From positions 1-21,190 of the forward strand of contig DATCJU010000038.1 of NCBI GenBank assembly GCA_036562635.1: DNA of 21,190 nt, read 5' to 3'. Every line of letters starts with the position of its first letter. The stretch's first letter is position 1. Both the position numbers and the translations under genes were made by a program. Of this stretch, positions 20,397-21,190 are shown in pieces. Under the pieces are notes generated by a model that saw only the letters and a list, made by a program, of their open reading frames with translations, searched no databases and was not told where the DNA came from. Origin of the DNA: DATCJU01 sp036562635. Its GTDB lineage: Bacteria; Actinomycetota; Actinomycetes; Mycobacteriales; Pseudonocardiaceae.

Positions 20397-21190
20397 TCAC
20401 CCGGCGGCCACGGGTGAACCGTTCTGCGAGGCGCTCTCCGTCGATCCGGCGGGAGTGCCGCGCCGTTCTTCCTCGTCCCCGGCATCCAGCAGCCGGACCG
20501 GCAGTTTCCCCTCGCGGACGGCACGGCGGAGCTCGGCGGCGATGGCGGTGTACTCGGCGGACCGGCCCGAGCTCTCCCGGTAGACCAGCCCGATGCGCCG
20601 CCCGGGCGCGGGATCGGCGAACCGGGCCACTGCCAACCCGGCCCGGCGGGTCTCCACCGCCACGGCGGTCCGCGGCAGCAGGGTGACCCCCATCCCCGCG
20701 GCCACGAGCTGCACCAGGGTGGACAGGCTGGCCGCCCTGGTGGCCGCCTCGACCCCGGTCCCGACCTCCCGGCATACGTCCAGCGCCTGGTCCCGCAGGC
20801 AGTGCCCCTCCTCCAGGAGGAGAACGGTCAGATCGCGCAGCGCGGCACGAGACACGCCACTGGTGCGGCCCAGGGGGTGGTCCCGGGGCACGACCAGCAC
20901 GAAGTCCTCGGCGTACAGCGGGATCGCGACCAGGCCGCGCCCGGTCACCGGCAGGGCCAGCACGGCGGCGTCGAGCCGACCGGTGGTCAGCCCGTCCAGG
21001 AGCTGCCCGGTGCGTTCCTCGTACACCACCGGTTCCAGAGCGGGGAAGGCCTCGCGCAGACCGGGCAGGACCACCGGGAGCAGGTAGGGCGCGACGGTGG
21101 GGATGATGCCCAGGCGTAGGGTTCCGGCGAAGGGCGTGCCGACCGCGGCGGCTTCGGCAACCAGTTGGTCCACCGCGTCGAGTACGGCAC
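20397..21190 (-). CDS. oxyR: OxyR, LysR-family peroxide sensor, N-terminal part missing
   Basis: The ligand-binding and regulatory domain of a LysR-type regulator (264 codons) runs off the right edge; the DNA-binding helix-turn-helix is outside. The frame is open to the window end (AVLDAVDQLVAEAAAVG), so the GTG at 21173 is internal. LLLEEGHCLRDQALDVC holds the two redox cysteines (codons 20799-20801 and 20772-20774) spaced as Cys199/Cys208 of E. coli OxyR, and LRLGIIPTVAPYLLP begins the sensor domain. Oxidation to a disulfide would activate peroxide-defence genes, typically ahpCD or katG next door. The C-terminal 30 residues are a low-complexity tail. Confidence 0.94.
   Translation of the reverse strand, partial: AVLDAVDQLVAEAAAVGTPFAGTLRLGIIPTVAPYLLPVVLPGLREAFPALEPVVYEERTGQLLDGLTTGRLDAAVLALPVTGRGLVAIPLYAEDFVLVVPRDHPLGRTSGVSRAALRDLTVLLLEEGHCLRDQALDVCREVGTGVEAATRAASLSTLVQLVAAGMGVTLLPRTAVAVETRRAGLAVARFADPAPGRRIGLVYRESSGRSAEYTAIAAELRRAVREGKLPVRLLDAGDEEERRGTPAGSTESASQNGSPVAAG

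Overview
The window is about 21 kb of very GC-rich DNA from a high-GC Gram-positive bacterium (Actinomycetota). The evidence is strong third-position GC bias, frequent GTG/TTG starts, TANNNT-type -10 elements, terminators that are long GC hairpins without T tracts, a candidate SigR-type promoter, and typical actinobacterial families (Spo0M, PIG-L deacetylase, EI24, CopD, HGDWHLGQ phosphotransferase). A member of the Pseudonocardiales is my guess from overall gene flavour only; no rRNA or other marker is present. I recognise no prophage, transposon, CRISPR array, tRNA or rRNA.

Layout. 1-1037: a truncated YCII-domain gene and a YhfC-like membrane protein, both on the minus strand. 1185-2052: a cold-shock protein behind a SigR-like promoter, convergent with a His-tailed zinc-ribbon protein. 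2116-5713: an aminoglycoside-phosphotransferase-fold kinase, a CopD-family copper membrane protein, and an unrecognised multi-span membrane protein carrying a duplicated His/Asp motif. 5869-9292: three minus-strand genes, an S66 LD-carboxypeptidase, a Spo0M-like protein and an EI24/CysZ-like membrane protein.

9638-12429 (minus) is a polyamine cluster: a fold-III ornithine-type decarboxylase, AdoMet decarboxylase (speD) and an aminopropyltransferase (speE). Together they would make putrescine and then spermidine. A hairpin separates the decarboxylase from speD, and another follows speE. MtnA, which acts in recycling the methylthioadenosine that SpeE releases, is encoded 4 kb beyond the decarboxylase start. 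The decarboxylase is divergent from a TetR regulator (12855-13448) that has a dyad in front of it.

13564-15563 is a compact GntR(YtrA)-ABC ATPase-permease operon with 4-bp overlaps. A consensus promoter is overlapped by a perfect 9+9 palindrome, a textbook autoregulation layout. 15641-17465 (minus) holds a PIG-L deacetylase and mtnA. Divergent from mtnA, with 20 bp between start codons, is a protein with two tandem gamma-glutamylcyclotransferase-like domains, probably leaderless. 18667-20031 holds a small lipoprotein, a small membrane-anchored protein and a zinc-ribbon membrane protein. The second of these is preceded by two copies of a GGGCATGCCC palindrome and by sequences that could pair with its ribosome-binding site. 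The window ends inside oxyR (minus).

The observations I rate highest are the repeated palindrome and possible RNA switch at 18961-19056, the YtrA-type operator, the tandem cyclotransferase fusion, the duplicated His/Asp motif in the unknown membrane protein, and the polyamine cluster. I see no single clearly novel multi-gene system.
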